64,000 nucleotides of DNA, from assembly GCF_029318685.1 (NCBI RefSeq), contig NZ_CP119677.1, forward strand, positions 1,846,001 through 1,910,000. Direction: 5' to 3'. A model generated the notes under the pieces. The model did no database searches. It had not been told where the DNA came from and saw nothing but the letters and a program-made list of their open reading frames with translations. The translations under genes were made by a program, and so were the position numbers. Below are positions 41,712-51,142 of the stretch, piece by piece. Position 1 is the stretch's first letter, and each line of letters starts with the position of its first letter. The stretch comes from Ruminiclostridium papyrosolvens DSM 2782 (lineage in GTDB: Bacteria > Bacillota > Clostridia > Acetivibrionales > DSM-1351).

Positions 41712-42569
41712 ATGAATGATAATTTTGAGATAATAGACTGCCATGTTCATACATTTGCCAATGATGATATAGCAGCTAAAATTATGGCTTCCTTTAATAA
41801 ATTATATGATATAGAGTTTAGAAATCCCGGTAACGGAACCATACCAAATGTATTAAAAAATATGAACGAGGTTGGGATAGACCGTACGGTAATGGCAAAT
41901 TTTGCACCGCCAAAAATTTTAGACGGCAATAATTTATGGACTATAGATACTGCAAATTCCTCAGAAGGTAGACTTGTACCACTGGTGAACTTTCACCCTG
42001 ACATGGAAGGGCGGCTGGCTGAGAATTTTGAAAAGTATGTGGAGCTTGGAGCAAAAGGCATAAAACTTCATCCAATGGCTCAAGGGTTTGATATAAATGA
42101 TTCCAGAATGGACGAACTATATAAAAAGTGCAGTGAGTCCAAGTTTACTATCCTTATACATTGCGGCAGAGTTTCAAATGCGAGACTAAACGAATTTTCA
42201 GACTTTGAGTCCATAGTTCCTATAATAGATAAATATCCTGATATACCAATAATTCTTGCTCACATGGCAGATGGAGACAAGGAATGTGTACTTAAAGTGT
42301 CAAAACAATATGAAAATGTATACTTTGACACATCCATAGTTATAACAGGCTACCCTGAAATAGCCCGTGTCAATGAACCAAGCTGGTTGGATGACAGTGA
42401 AGTGGTTGATATTATAAATGAAGCAGGAGCGGAAAAAATACTTTTTGGGTCTGATTTTCCATGGGGAAGCTCAGTCCATGACGTAAAAAGGTTTATGAAA
42501 TTAAAACTGACTGACAGTCAGAAAAAAACTATTCTAAGTGAAAATGCTAAACGTCTTTTTAGGATATAA
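41712..42569 (+). CDS. Amidohydrolase family metal-dependent hydrolase
   Basis: 285 residues from the ATG at 41712, downstream of GGAGAAA; the ATG at 41694 is an alternative. A TIM-barrel amidohydrolase of the COG2159 type, with HxH metal ligands in DCHVHTFA, then GIKLHPMAQGF, ILIHCG, IILAHM and the Asp of LFGSDFPWG. The reaction may be hydrolysis or decarboxylation; the substrate cannot be read. Monocistronic, followed by a strong terminator. Confidence 0.88.
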   Translation: MNDNFEIIDCHVHTFANDDIAAKIMASFNKLYDIEFRNPGNGTIPNVLKNMNEVGIDRTVMANFAPPKILDGNNLWTIDTANSSEGRLVPLVNFHPDMEGRLAENFEKYVELGAKGIKLHPMAQGFDINDSRMDELYKKCSESKFTILIHCGRVSNARLNEFSDFESIVPIIDKYPDIPIILAHMADGDKECVLKVSKQYENVYFDTSIVITGYPEIARVNEPSWLDDSEVVDIINEAGAEKILFGSDFPWGSSVHDVKRFMKLKLTDSQKKTILSENAKRLFRI

Positions 42570-42610
42570 TGTTTAAATTTTAACAAAAAACAAATATGTA
42601 ACATTACCCA

Positions 42611-42645
42611 CCTCGCTTAATATAATAAAAAGCGAGGTTTTTTTG
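42611..42645 (+). terminator. Intrinsic terminator
   Basis: CCTCGCTT and AAGCGAGG form the stem with an AT-rich loop, followed by seven Ts. Confidence 0.85.
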
Positions 42646-42713
42646 TCAAAAGGTATACAAGAAACTTTTTTGTACAAAATATCATAAAATGGTATTCAAA
42701 GAGGAGGCAGTAT

Positions 42714-43574
42714 ATGAAGAACAAAAAGCTATTTCTTTCAATTTCATATGTAGTATTGCTTTCGCTGTTGATAGCAGGTGCAATTTTATTTAGCAAGCCA
42801 TCAAATAACAGTAATAATATACCTAAAAAAAACCCTCGGACTGAGGAAAAACTTAATAATGGTATTCTTGCATATAAAAGTGAAATCAACTGTAAAGAAG
42901 ATGTAAAAATTGTAAATAACCAGAAAAAACTGGATTTACAAGCGAGCCTCATTGAAAATATGAACGGTGAGGTAACTATAGATATTTCATACAAAATTGA
43001 AGGGAAAAAAATAAATAAAACAATAGATACATCAAAAGTTCCCGAAATCAGAAATCTCCTGAGATTCAGGAAAAATTTTAAAAAAGGCTACCAAATTGAC
43101 AAGATACTGGTAAATGATAAGGCAAATAAATTGTACTTTTATGTTAGCGGAAGAGAAGACAGCAGTCTAACTCAAACTTGGCTGTACGCATATAATTTGA
43201 AAACTTTCAGAACCCATAAGTTATTTTATGATGTAGGTAAATTTAGTGATTTTCAACTATCACCGAATGGTAAATATAATGCTTTTGCATATCAGAGTAA
43301 TTCGGAAAGTTCTAAGAGCAAAGGTACAAAAAATAAGGTAGTAATAATACGCTGTGAAGATGATAAGATTATTTTAAATGGGGATAAGGATATTGACGGT
43401 AAAACCATTGGTCAGGACAGTGGACTATATATTTACAAATACGATTTTATTAAATGGGAAAATCCTCAAAGCTGTTTGTTGAAGCAGATTTCAGAAATAA
43501 AGGATGGTTCTTGTAAAATACATGTACAAAATGTTTATTACAATATAGCAGAAAACAAAATAAAAGTTAAATAG
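42714..43574 (+). CDS. Hypothetical membrane-anchored or secreted protein
   Basis: 286 residues. One N-terminal hydrophobic segment (about 7-25, LSISYVVLLSLLIAGAILF) acts as signal or anchor. The rest is a lysine-rich extracellular domain with beta-strand blocks such as FSDFQLSPNGKYNAFAYQS, which resembles a beta-propeller blade. No named family is recognised. AGGAGG ribosome site. Confidence 0.65.
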   Translation: MKNKKLFLSISYVVLLSLLIAGAILFSKPSNNSNNIPKKNPRTEEKLNNGILAYKSEINCKEDVKIVNNQKKLDLQASLIENMNGEVTIDISYKIEGKKINKTIDTSKVPEIRNLLRFRKNFKKGYQIDKILVNDKANKLYFYVSGREDSSLTQTWLYAYNLKTFRTHKLFYDVGKFSDFQLSPNGKYNAFAYQSNSESSKSKGTKNKVVIIRCEDDKIILNGDKDIDGKTIGQDSGLYIYKYDFIKWENPQSCLLKQISEIKDGSCKIHVQNVYYNIAENKIKVK

Positions 43575-43591
43575 TAATTGGTTTGGTGTTA

Positions 43592-43628
43592 AGGCGGCAG
43601 GCATTTCAAGATGCTTACCGTCTTTTTT
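43592..43628 (+). terminator. Intrinsic terminator
   Basis: An imperfect stem between GGCGGCAGGCAT and ATGCTTACCGTC is followed by seven Ts. Confidence 0.7.
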
Positions 43629-43713
43629 TGAATTTCTCTTCGTCTTGTTTTAATAGTACATTTAGTGTATCCTTTTAGTAATATTAATTTTTAAAAGTTG
43701 TGGAGTGATGAGC

Positions 43714-44313
43714 ATGTATATAGTAGGTTTGAATGGAAGTCCAAATGTGGAAGGAAACACAGGTTTCCTGGTTAAAAAGGTTCTGGAGGAATGTGAGGCA
43801 AGAGGTGCTAAAACCATTCTTTTGAATGTGGGAAAAATAATGCAGGAGCAAAAGTGCGGTTTCTGTACCGTTTGCTCAAATCCATGTACTGGAAATTGCT
43901 ATAAGGGTACAAAGCTTGAAGAAGCTTTTGAAATATTAAGAAATGCAGATGGTGTAGTAGTTGCCAGTCCTGTTTATTTTGGCAGTGTTTCCGCACAGCT
44001 AAAGGCAATGTTTGATAAAACAAGAAAGGTCAGGGCAAACAAAGGTCTGTACAATAAAGTAGGACTTTGTATGGCAGTAGGAGCCTCTCAATACGGAGGA
44101 GAAGAAACAACAATAAAAGCCATGCATGATATGATGCTTATAAATGGAATGATAATAGTAGGTGACGGATATATTGACGACAATTGCGGACATCAGGGTG
44201 TATGTGCTACCCGTCCTGCCAAAGATGATGAAGAGGCAGTAAAAAGAGCAGTAATGTCTGCAAAACGGCTTATAGAAGTATGTAGCGCAACTGAAAACAT
44301 TAGACAGAGCTGA
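43714..44313 (+). CDS. NADPH-dependent FMN reductase / iron-sulfur flavoprotein
   Basis: 199 residues from the ATG with GGAG 8 bases before it; an upstream GTG at 43705 is an alternative. Flavodoxin-like fold: IVGLNGSPNVEGNTGFLV phosphate-binding loop, VVVASPVYFGSVSAQLKAMFDK for flavin binding. A Cys cluster CGFCTVCSNPCTGNC at about residues 48-62 suggests an iron-sulfur or redox-active site as in archaeal and clostridial iron-sulfur flavoproteins. Cytoplasmic redox role. Confidence 0.88.
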   Translation: MYIVGLNGSPNVEGNTGFLVKKVLEECEARGAKTILLNVGKIMQEQKCGFCTVCSNPCTGNCYKGTKLEEAFEILRNADGVVVASPVYFGSVSAQLKAMFDKTRKVRANKGLYNKVGLCMAVGASQYGGEETTIKAMHDMMLINGMIIVGDGYIDDNCGHQGVCATRPAKDDEEAVKRAVMSAKRLIEVCSATENIRQS

Positions 44314-44367
44314 TTTTAATTTAAATTTTACACCGCAGGTGCGGATTACGGAGGATATGACAATAAT

Positions 44368-45144
44368 ATGTTGCACGAGTTTTCCAGAAGCGAATTAATT
44401 ATAGGATTAGAAGGACTAGAAAAACTGCAAGACAGCAAGGTAGCAGTATTTGGTGTCGGGGGAGTAGGTTCGTTTACTGTAGAGGCACTTACCAGAACAG
44501 GGGTGGGCCATCTTGTACTAATCGATGATGACTGCGTATGCCTTACAAACCTCAACAGGCAGCTTCATGCTACCAGAAAAACCGTTGGAAAGCCCAAAGT
44601 TGAAGCTATGAGAGACAGAGTTCTTGAAATAAATCCAAAATGTGATGTTACTATAATTCAGAAGTTTTATATGCCGGATGTAGCTGAAGAAATATTAGAT
44701 AGCAGCTTTGACTATATTGTAGATGCAATTGATACTGTAACCGCAAAAATTGACTTGGTCGTAAGGGCTAATGAGTTGGGGATACCCATAATAAGTGCAA
44801 TGGGAGCGGGCAATAAGACTGACCCGACACGGTTTCAGGTATCGGATATATTTAAGACAACAGTTGATCCACTTGCAAAAGTGGTTAGAAAAGAACTTAG
44901 AAACAGGGGAATCAAAAAGTTAAAGGTAGTATACTCTACGGAAGAACCTGTAAAACCTGTTGAAACAGAGACTTCCAGTTGCAGTGCGGGCTGTATATGT
45001 CCTAAAGGAACAGCCAGAAAGTGTACTGTAAAGCATCAGATACCGGGAAGTCTTTCCTTTGTTCCTTCAGTAATGGGTTTAATTATTGGAGGAGAAGTTA
45101 TAAAAGATTTGATTGGATTCAATAAGGATTCAAAGAGTATTTAA
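44368..45144 (+). CDS. tcdA: tRNA threonylcarbamoyladenosine dehydratase
   Basis: 258 residues of the ThiF/MoeB/E1 superfamily. The nucleotide-binding loop VAVFGVGGVGSFTVEALTR and the segment DDDCVCLTNLNRQLHA are typical of TcdA (CsdL), which cyclises t6A to ct6A at position 37 of ANN-decoding tRNAs. The inserted GAGNKTDP segment and the C-terminal Cys cluster (SCSAGCICP) are usual for the family. Ribosome site TACGGAGGA. It is followed by a P-loop ATPase gene after 19 bases. Confidence 0.92.
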   Translation: MLHEFSRSELIIGLEGLEKLQDSKVAVFGVGGVGSFTVEALTRTGVGHLVLIDDDCVCLTNLNRQLHATRKTVGKPKVEAMRDRVLEINPKCDVTIIQKFYMPDVAEEILDSSFDYIVDAIDTVTAKIDLVVRANELGIPIISAMGAGNKTDPTRFQVSDIFKTTVDPLAKVVRKELRNRGIKKLKVVYSTEEPVKPVETETSSCSAGCICPKGTARKCTVKHQIPGSLSFVPSVMGLIIGGEVIKDLIGFNKDSKSI

Positions 45145-45163
45145 TTAAGAGGAGATTTTACAA

Positions 45164-45844
45164 ATGTTTGATAAACGTATCAACATATTTACCGGGCACT
45201 TCGGAAGTGGGAAAACAGAGGTGGCAGTCAATTATGCCATGAAAATGGCAGAAGCCGGGTATAGAACAGCTATAGTAGATTTTGACATAATAAACCCCTA
45301 TTTCAGAACAGCAGATGCAAAAGATGCGCTGGAAGAGCAAAATATTAAAGTAATACTTCCTATGTATGCCAACACCAATGTTGATATACCTGCCATACCG
45401 CCTGAAATATACTCTTTGTTTGAAGACAAAGATATAAAAGTGGTTCTGGATGTAGGAGGAGACGACCTTGGCGCTAAAGCTGTATCAAGGTTCAGGGAAG
45501 AAATAGTAAGCGACGACTACGAAATGTTTTTTGTAGTAAATACAAAAAGAATTATGACAGATTCACCTGAGAAGATAGCTGAGATGATTGCCATTATTGA
45601 AGACGGAGCAAACATAAAGGTCACAAAATTGGTGAATAACAGCAACCTGTTAGAGGAAACAACCCCTGAAATAATTCAAGAAGGAAACCGCATTATAGCT
45701 CAGGTTTCAGAAAAAACAGGAATACCCATTGCTATCACTGCCGGCATGGAAGAAGTTGTAAATAAAATGAAAAACAGTGATATGGGTAATACAGAAATAT
45801 TATCCATGAGGAAACAGATACATCTTCCGTGGAATAGAGGTTAG
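45164..45844 (+). CDS. ParA/MinD-like P-loop ATPase
   Basis: 226 residues. A Walker A motif TGHFGSGKTEVAVNYA at about 10-25, a switch Asp in AIVDFDIINPYF, and a Walker B-like VVLDVGGDDLG. It belongs to the SIMIBI P-loop class, close to ParA/MinD or CobQ-like ATPases, without an obvious DNA- or membrane-binding tail. Partner not visible; it sits between tcdA and the MutS-like gene. Confidence 0.8.
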   Translation: MFDKRINIFTGHFGSGKTEVAVNYAMKMAEAGYRTAIVDFDIINPYFRTADAKDALEEQNIKVILPMYANTNVDIPAIPPEIYSLFEDKDIKVVLDVGGDDLGAKAVSRFREEIVSDDYEMFFVVNTKRIMTDSPEKIAEMIAIIEDGANIKVTKLVNNSNLLEETTPEIIQEGNRIIAQVSEKTGIPIAITAGMEEVVNKMKNSDMGNTEILSMRKQIHLPWNRG

Positions 45845-45855
45845 GTGGTGACATT

Positions 45856-47523
45856 ATGACATTTTTTTATATTATTCTGGCCATAGCTGCGGGATGTATA
45901 ATTATGAGTATAACAGGTAAAATATCCCGTACAAATAAAAACAGAAAACAAATAAGAGCCCAATGGGGTAAAGCACCTGATATAAAGTATACAGAGGATA
46001 TATATAACTCTGTTAGAAATTATTTTGATAACCATAAAAATCAGGGGAAAAACTTTTTTATAGACGACATAACCTGGAATGATTTAGATATGAACAGGAT
46101 ATTTTCAAGGTTAAACATAACCCGAACAGATGTAGGAGAAGAGTATCTATACAATATGCTCAGGGAATTACTCTATGAGCAGAGTGAGCTGGCAGAGAGG
46201 GACAGGCTGATAGAGTACTTTAGAAAAAACCCCTCAGAACGTGAAAAGATTCAGTTAATCTTATCAGATTTGGGAAAACTCAGGTTTTTAAGTATATCAG
46301 AATACATAAACGGTAAAAGAAGCGGTGGCGGCATAAATGGAATGTACTATAAGTTTTTGTCGTTATTCTTTATAGCATCAATGGTTACCACAATATTTTA
46401 TCCCCCGGCCATAGCCGTATTTATGATATCACTTGCTGTTAATGTAACAGTTTATTTTAAGGCAAGGGATCAGATAATAGGCCACTTGCAATCTCTCGGT
46501 TATATTGTGAATTTGCTTGGAATTTCACGAAAAATATCAAGGCTCAATATAAAAGAACTGGATACATATTTAACTGAATTGAGAAAATGTACTGCTAAAG
46601 TAAAGGGCGTTAGTCTAAATGCTTTTTACTTTTTATTCTATACAAGTGAGAACTATTTATTTGAACTGATAAAAATATTTCTTCTTGGAGAACCCGTTGC
46701 GTTTCACAGTATCTTTAATATTGTAAAAAAGCACAGTGAGGAAATAGAATCTATAATTAAAACAGTTGGGCTTCTTGACAGTCTGATATCAGTGGCTTCC
46801 TACAGAGATAGTCTGGATTACTATGTAACTCCTGTTCTTGAAAAAGGAAATATCAATAGCAAAAAGGTTGAGTTTACAGATATGTATCATCCTTTGATAA
46901 AAAATCCTGTTACAAACTCCTTTTCTTTAGCAGGAGGGGCATTGATAACAGGCTCAAATGCTAGCGGAAAATCAACCTTTCTAAAGTCTGTAGCAATAAA
47001 TGCCCTTTTTGCTCAGACAATTTACACATGTCTGGCAAAGGAGTATTCTTCCTGTTACTTTAATATATACAGTTCTATGGCTCTGAGTGACAACCTTGAA
47101 ATGAATGAGAGCTACTATATTGTCGAAATAAAATCGCTTAAACGTATTTTGAAGGGTCTAAATGACGATATTCCTTGTCTCTGTGTCATAGATGAAGTAC
47201 TGAGGGGTACAAATACCATTGAAAGAATTGCAGCATCCTCTGAAATACTGAACTATATTGCAGGTAACAATTGTATATCTCTTTGTGCTTCCCATGATAT
47301 AGAGCTTACTCAAATATTGGCAGACAAAGTTGACAATTACCATTTCCAGGAATTCTTTGAGGATGACAACATAAAGTTCGATTATAAAATATATAAAGGT
47401 AAATCAACTACCCGAAATGCCATAAAACTATTAAAAATACTTGGCTATGATGAAAGCATTGTTGACAGTGCCGAACAAAGAGCTTGTGAATTTACTCAAA
47501 ACGGATATTGGCCAAAGGTGTAA
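45856..47523 (+). CDS. Membrane-associated MutS-family ATPase
   Basis: 555 residues. The C-terminal half is the MutS ATPase: Walker A GSNASGKSTFLKSVAINALF at about 370-389, Walker B CLCVIDEVLRGTN, then CASHDIELT. It lacks the mismatch-binding domain I. The N-terminal half carries membrane segments at about 5-20 and a pair at about 170-210 (LSLFFIASMVTTIFY, AVFMISLAVNVTVYF), followed by a helical lever region. This is the MutS-related group of unknown role rather than a mismatch-repair MutS. Confidence 0.8.
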   Translation: MTFFYIILAIAAGCIIMSITGKISRTNKNRKQIRAQWGKAPDIKYTEDIYNSVRNYFDNHKNQGKNFFIDDITWNDLDMNRIFSRLNITRTDVGEEYLYNMLRELLYEQSELAERDRLIEYFRKNPSEREKIQLILSDLGKLRFLSISEYINGKRSGGGINGMYYKFLSLFFIASMVTTIFYPPAIAVFMISLAVNVTVYFKARDQIIGHLQSLGYIVNLLGISRKISRLNIKELDTYLTELRKCTAKVKGVSLNAFYFLFYTSENYLFELIKIFLLGEPVAFHSIFNIVKKHSEEIESIIKTVGLLDSLISVASYRDSLDYYVTPVLEKGNINSKKVEFTDMYHPLIKNPVTNSFSLAGGALITGSNASGKSTFLKSVAINALFAQTIYTCLAKEYSSCYFNIYSSMALSDNLEMNESYYIVEIKSLKRILKGLNDDIPCLCVIDEVLRGTNTIERIAASSEILNYIAGNNCISLCASHDIELTQILADKVDNYHFQEFFEDDNIKFDYKIYKGKSTTRNAIKLLKILGYDESIVDSAEQRACEFTQNGYWPKV

Positions 47524-47652
47524 AAATTGAAGTTTTTGGTTACACAACTTGCAAATAAATACAAAGAGTTTTATAATAAACAATAGTTTTAGTTCACTAA
47601 ATTACTAAAAATCATAAGAATAAAGTTAATAAAATAAAGTGAGGTTTTGATA

Positions 47653-47859
47653 ATGGCAAAAGTTATATTCCATGAGGAAAGATGCAAAGGCTGTAAACTG
47701 TGTGTTACAGTTTGTCCTAAAAAAATTGTCATAATGAAATCTGATAAATTAAATCAGAAGGGTTTTCATCCTGCAGGGGTCGAAGAAATGGACAAATGCA
47801 TAGGATGTGCATTCTGTGCTACGATTTGTCCTGATTGCGTTATAGAGGTTGAGAAGTAA
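47653..47859 (+). CDS. Ferredoxin subunit of 2-oxoacid:ferredoxin oxidoreductase
   Basis: 68 residues from the ATG at 47653 after GTGAGG. Two CxxCxxCxxxCP motifs (CKGCKLCVTVCP and CIGCAFCATICP) bind two [4Fe-4S] clusters. It is the first gene of the four-subunit oxidoreductase operon (delta subunit type), passing electrons from the catalytic subunits to free ferredoxin. Confidence 0.93.
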   Translation: MAKVIFHEERCKGCKLCVTVCPKKIVIMKSDKLNQKGFHPAGVEEMDKCIGCAFCATICPDCVIEVEK

Positions 47860-47944
47860 TAGCATCCGTAAGTTATAACTGAAGTGCAAAATATAATGAG
47901 GCAAAAATTTTTCTCTTAATTGATGCGTTATAATAAAAATTTTG

Positions 47945-47962
47945 GAGCCGCTTTTGTGGCTC
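47945..47962 (+). other. Hairpin just before the alpha-subunit ribosome site
   Basis: GAGCCGC and GTGGCTC form a 7-bp stem (one G-T) with a TTTT loop, ending three bases before GGAGG. It could tune translation or protect a processed mRNA end. Confidence 0.45.
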
Positions 47963-47974
47963 ATGGAGGTTAAT

Positions 47975-49033
47975 ATGGCAGAAAAATTATTAATGAAGGG
48001 TAATGAGGTAATAGCAGAAGCTGCCTTATGAGCCGGCTGTAGGCATTATTTTGGATATCCTATCACACCACAGACTGAAGTGGCACATTATATGGCAAAA
48101 GCAATGCCAAAAATAAACGGTACATTTGTTCAGGCTGAGAGCGAGGTTGCAGCAATCAATATGGTTTATGGTGCAGCAGCAGCAGGAGCACGTGTTCTGA
48201 CATCATCTTCAAGCCCCGGAGTAAGCTTGAAGCAGGAGGGTATTTCATACATAGCCGGAGCAGAGTTACCGGCAGTAATGGTAAATATCGTTCGCTGCGG
48301 TCCCGGTCTTGGCGGTATACTTCCTGCACAGTGCGACTATTTTCAGTCAGTCAAGGGCGGAGGACACGGAGATTACAAAAACGTAGTTCTGGCTCCGTCA
48401 AGTGTTCAAGAACTGTACGAGTTGACAGTAGAAGCTTTCAATATATCAGATAAATACAGAATACTCACCATAATTTTGGGTGACGGTATGCTGGGACAGA
48501 TGATGGAGGCAGTTGAATTCAAGGATAAAGAAGATATTTATCAGGATGATAAAAAGTGGGCCTGTACAGGAACAAAGATGGAGAGGGAAAGTAATGATGT
48601 TACCTCCATATATATTCAACCGGAAATCCTTGAAAATCATAACCTGAAGCTTCAGGCTAAATATAAGAAGATTGAAGAGAATGAAACAAGAGTAGAATCA
48701 TATAATTGCGAAAATGCAGATATAATTGTAACAGCATACGGAACTGTAGCGAGAATAGTAAAGAACGTAATAAAAATGGCTGAGAAAGAAGGCATAAAGG
48801 TAGGCTTGATAAGACCTATCTCATTGTGGCCATTCCCAAATGCTGAATTTGAAAAGTATGCGGAAACACCAAAGGCTTTCCTCAGTGTAGAACTGAGTGC
48901 AGGACAAATGGTTGAGGATGTTCGCCTTGCTGTTAACGGAAAACGACCTGTTCATTTCTATGGACGTATGGGCGGTATGGTTCCAAGCCAAAAAGAAGTT
49001 CTTGATAAAATAAAGGAAATCTTAAATAAATAA
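47975..49033 (+). CDS. vorB: 2-oxoacid:ferredoxin oxidoreductase alpha subunit with in-frame UGA at codon 19
   Basis: 352 codons from the ATG after GGAGG. The N-terminus MAEKLLMKGNEVIAEAAL is followed by TGA (48029-48031) and then AGCRHYFGYPITPQTE, the conserved alpha-subunit motif that contacts TPP. Homologues have an ordinary residue, often Arg, at this position as I recall the family. The rest of the frame is intact to 49033 (ferredoxin oxidoreductase domains I and II, ending GGMVPSQKEVLDKI). Restarting at the ATG at 48080 would lose the YPITP motif. Possible readings are selenocysteine recoding (it would form U-x-x-C), a nonsense mutation or a sequencing error. Confidence 0.75.
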
Positions 49034-49054
49034 GATTCAGACGGAGGGGAAAAA

Positions 49055-49801
49055 ATGGCAACTGTGTTTAAAAAACCACATGCTTTAAAGGATTTATCTC
49101 TTCACTATTGTCCCGGTTGTACTCACGGTATTATTCATAGGATAATAGCTGAAGTAATTGACGAATTAGATATTGAAGGCACTACCATAGGAGTATCACC
49201 TGTAGGATGTGCATACAATAATTATGAGTATTTTCATGTAGATATGGTACAGGCTGCACATGGTAGAGCTCCTGCGGTTGCAACCGGAATAAAAAGAGTT
49301 CATCCTGACAGTAACGTATTTACTTACCAAGGAGACGGAGACCTTGCTGCTATTGGTACAGCTGAAATAATTCATGCTGCTACAAGAGGAGAAAAAATAA
49401 CGACTGTATTTGTAAATAATGCAATATACGGTATGACATCAGGCCAGATGGCTCCGACAACACTTATGAATCAGGTTACAACTACTTCACCATTTGGTAG
49501 AAAACCTGAGATTCATGGATTTCCCATAAAGGTTTGTGAACTGCTTTCACAATTGGAAGGTGCTGTTTATGTTGAAAGAACATCAGTACATGATGTTAAA
49601 AATATCAGAAATACCAAGGAAGCCATTAAAAAGGCTTTTAAGGTTCAACAGGCAAACAAAGGATTTTCAATAGTTGAGGTCTTGTCAACATGTCCCACAA
49701 ACTGGGGATTGAATCCGGTAGACTCACTAAAATGGCTTGAAAGTAACATGTTGCCCTTCTATCCTTTGGGTAATTTCAAAGGAAAGGATTTGGAGGTGTA
49801 G
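49055..49801 (+). CDS. 2-oxoacid:ferredoxin oxidoreductase beta (TPP-binding) subunit
   Basis: 248 residues. TPP-binding motif YQGDGDLAAIGTAEIIHAA followed by VFVNNAIYGMTSGQMAPTT, and an N-terminal HYCPGCTHG with Cys ligands. It catalyses the oxidative decarboxylation of a 2-oxoacid (branched-chain or 2-oxoglutarate type) together with the alpha and gamma subunits. GGAGGGG precedes the ATG; 21 bases separate it from the alpha gene. Confidence 0.93.
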   Translation: MATVFKKPHALKDLSLHYCPGCTHGIIHRIIAEVIDELDIEGTTIGVSPVGCAYNNYEYFHVDMVQAAHGRAPAVATGIKRVHPDSNVFTYQGDGDLAAIGTAEIIHAATRGEKITTVFVNNAIYGMTSGQMAPTTLMNQVTTTSPFGRKPEIHGFPIKVCELLSQLEGAVYVERTSVHDVKNIRNTKEAIKKAFKVQQANKGFSIVEVLSTCPTNWGLNPVDSLKWLESNMLPFYPLGNFKGKDLEV

Positions 49802-49803
49802 AA

Positions 49804-50337
49804 ATGAAGCAGCTTGAATTGATAATTGCAGGTTTCGGCGGACAAGGTATACTATCCGCAGGAAGATTGTTAGCATATGCTGGAATGCTTGAAGGGAAAA
49901 ATGTTTCATGGTTGCCGTCATACGGACCGGAAATGAGAGGCGGTACTGCAAACTGCAGTGTTGTTATTTCTGATGAGCCTGTAGGTTCTCCTATATTGGA
50001 TACAGCCAATGTACTCGTTGTAATGAATGGCCCTTCTCTTGAGAAGTTTGAGAAAGCAGTAGTAAGCGGAGGCTTAATCATATCTGACAGTTCTTTGGTA
50101 GAATCCAAGCCAAAGAGAGAGGACGTTGACTTTGTAGGCGTTCCTGCAACACAGATAGCCTCTGATATGGGTAATCTTACTTATGCCAACATTGTAATTC
50201 TGGGTAAACTGTTAGCCAAGACCGGAATTATTTCAAAGGAAAGCTTTGAGGCTGCTTTGAAGAAAGTTCTTCCTCAAAAGAAGCATCACATGATTCCTGA
50301 CGAAATGAAAGCCCTTGATATGGGACATGATTATTAA
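49804..50337 (+). CDS. 2-oxoacid:ferredoxin oxidoreductase gamma subunit
   Basis: 177 residues of the KorC/VorC gamma family: IIAGFGGQGILSAGRLLAYA at the N-terminus, PSYGPEMRGGTANCSVVIS, and GNLTYANIVILGKLL. It starts 2 bases after the beta-subunit stop behind GGAGG. Completes the ferredoxin-alpha-beta-gamma operon. Confidence 0.93.
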   Translation: MKQLELIIAGFGGQGILSAGRLLAYAGMLEGKNVSWLPSYGPEMRGGTANCSVVISDEPVGSPILDTANVLVVMNGPSLEKFEKAVVSGGLIISDSSLVESKPKREDVDFVGVPATQIASDMGNLTYANIVILGKLLAKTGIISKESFEAALKKVLPQKKHHMIPDEMKALDMGHDY

Positions 50338-50397
50338 GATTAAAATGTGTATTAACTTTATAGGTTTTGTCACAAGATTGTAAGAAGTATGCTTTAT

Positions 50398-50448
50398 AAT
50401 TCAAGCTATAGACTATCTGATTGATTAGTGTATAGCTTGAATTTTTTA
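50398..50448 (+). terminator. Intrinsic terminator after the oxidoreductase operon
   Basis: AATTCAAGCTATA (50398-50410) and TATAGCTTGAATT (50431-50443) form a perfect 13-bp stem followed by a T run. Confidence 0.8.
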
Positions 50449-50464
50449 GTTTGGAGATGATTTA

Positions 50465-51142
50465 ATGAGTATATTGAAAACAGAGGGATTAAGAAAATAC
50501 TATGGCAAGGAGGAAAACCTTGTTAAAGCACTTGATGGAATAAATATGGAAATCTTAGAAGGCGAGTTTGTAGCAATTGTCGGTACATCAGGAAGTGGTA
50601 AATCAACGCTTTTACATATGCTGGGTGGGCTTGACAAGGCTACTGAGGGCAAAGTAACGGTGGCAGGTAAGGAAATTTTTAATTTGAATGATGAGCAGAA
50701 AACTGTTTTTCGCAGAAGGAATATTGGCTTTATATTCCAGAACTATAATCTGGTGCCCATACTTAATGTTTATGAAAATGTCACTCTTCCTGTTGAACTC
50801 GATGGAGGAACCCTTGATAAAGCCTTTATAGACGATATAATAAAAACTCTTGGCCTTGGGGGCAAACTTACAAGCCTTCCAAACAATCTTTCGGGAGGTC
50901 AGCAACAGAGGGTAGCCATAGCAAGAGCTCTGGCAACAAAACCTGCCATAGTTCTTGCAGATGAACCAACAGGAAATCTTGACAGCAAAACAGGACTGGA
51001 GGTAATGGGCTTACTTAAAATGACCAGTAAAAGATTTCAGCAGACAATTGTTATGATTACACATAACGAAGAAATTGCTCAACTGGCGGATAGAGTCATC
51101 CGTATTGAAGACGGTAAAATAGTCGGAGGTGAGGCCAAATGA
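50465..51142 (+). CDS. ABC transporter ATP-binding protein (MacB/BceA type)
   Basis: 225 residues. Walker A GTSGSGKSTLLHMLGG, Q-loop FIFQNYNLVP, signature LSGGQQQRVAIARALA, Walker B IVLADEPTGNLD and switch His in ITHNEE. This subclass energises FtsX-type permeases that expel or sense antimicrobial peptides and cell-envelope molecules. The stop overlaps the start of the permease gene. Confidence 0.93.
   Translation: MSILKTEGLRKYYGKEENLVKALDGINMEILEGEFVAIVGTSGSGKSTLLHMLGGLDKATEGKVTVAGKEIFNLNDEQKTVFRRRNIGFIFQNYNLVPILNVYENVTLPVELDGGTLDKAFIDDIIKTLGLGGKLTSLPNNLSGGQQQRVAIARALATKPAIVLADEPTGNLDSKTGLEVMGLLKMTSKRFQQTIVMITHNEEIAQLADRVIRIEDGKIVGGEAK

Noticed and set aside
48080..49033. Downstream ATG as the true start of the alpha subunit
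   Set aside because: It would remove the conserved GYPITP motif, and the upstream frame has a strong ribosome site and homologous residues on both sides of the UGA.
32420..50412. Repeated CTATAGACT strings (about 32422, 41566, 50404) similar to the recombinase arm
   Set aside because: An AT-rich 8-mer is expected several times by chance in 64 kb; no paired arms at those places.
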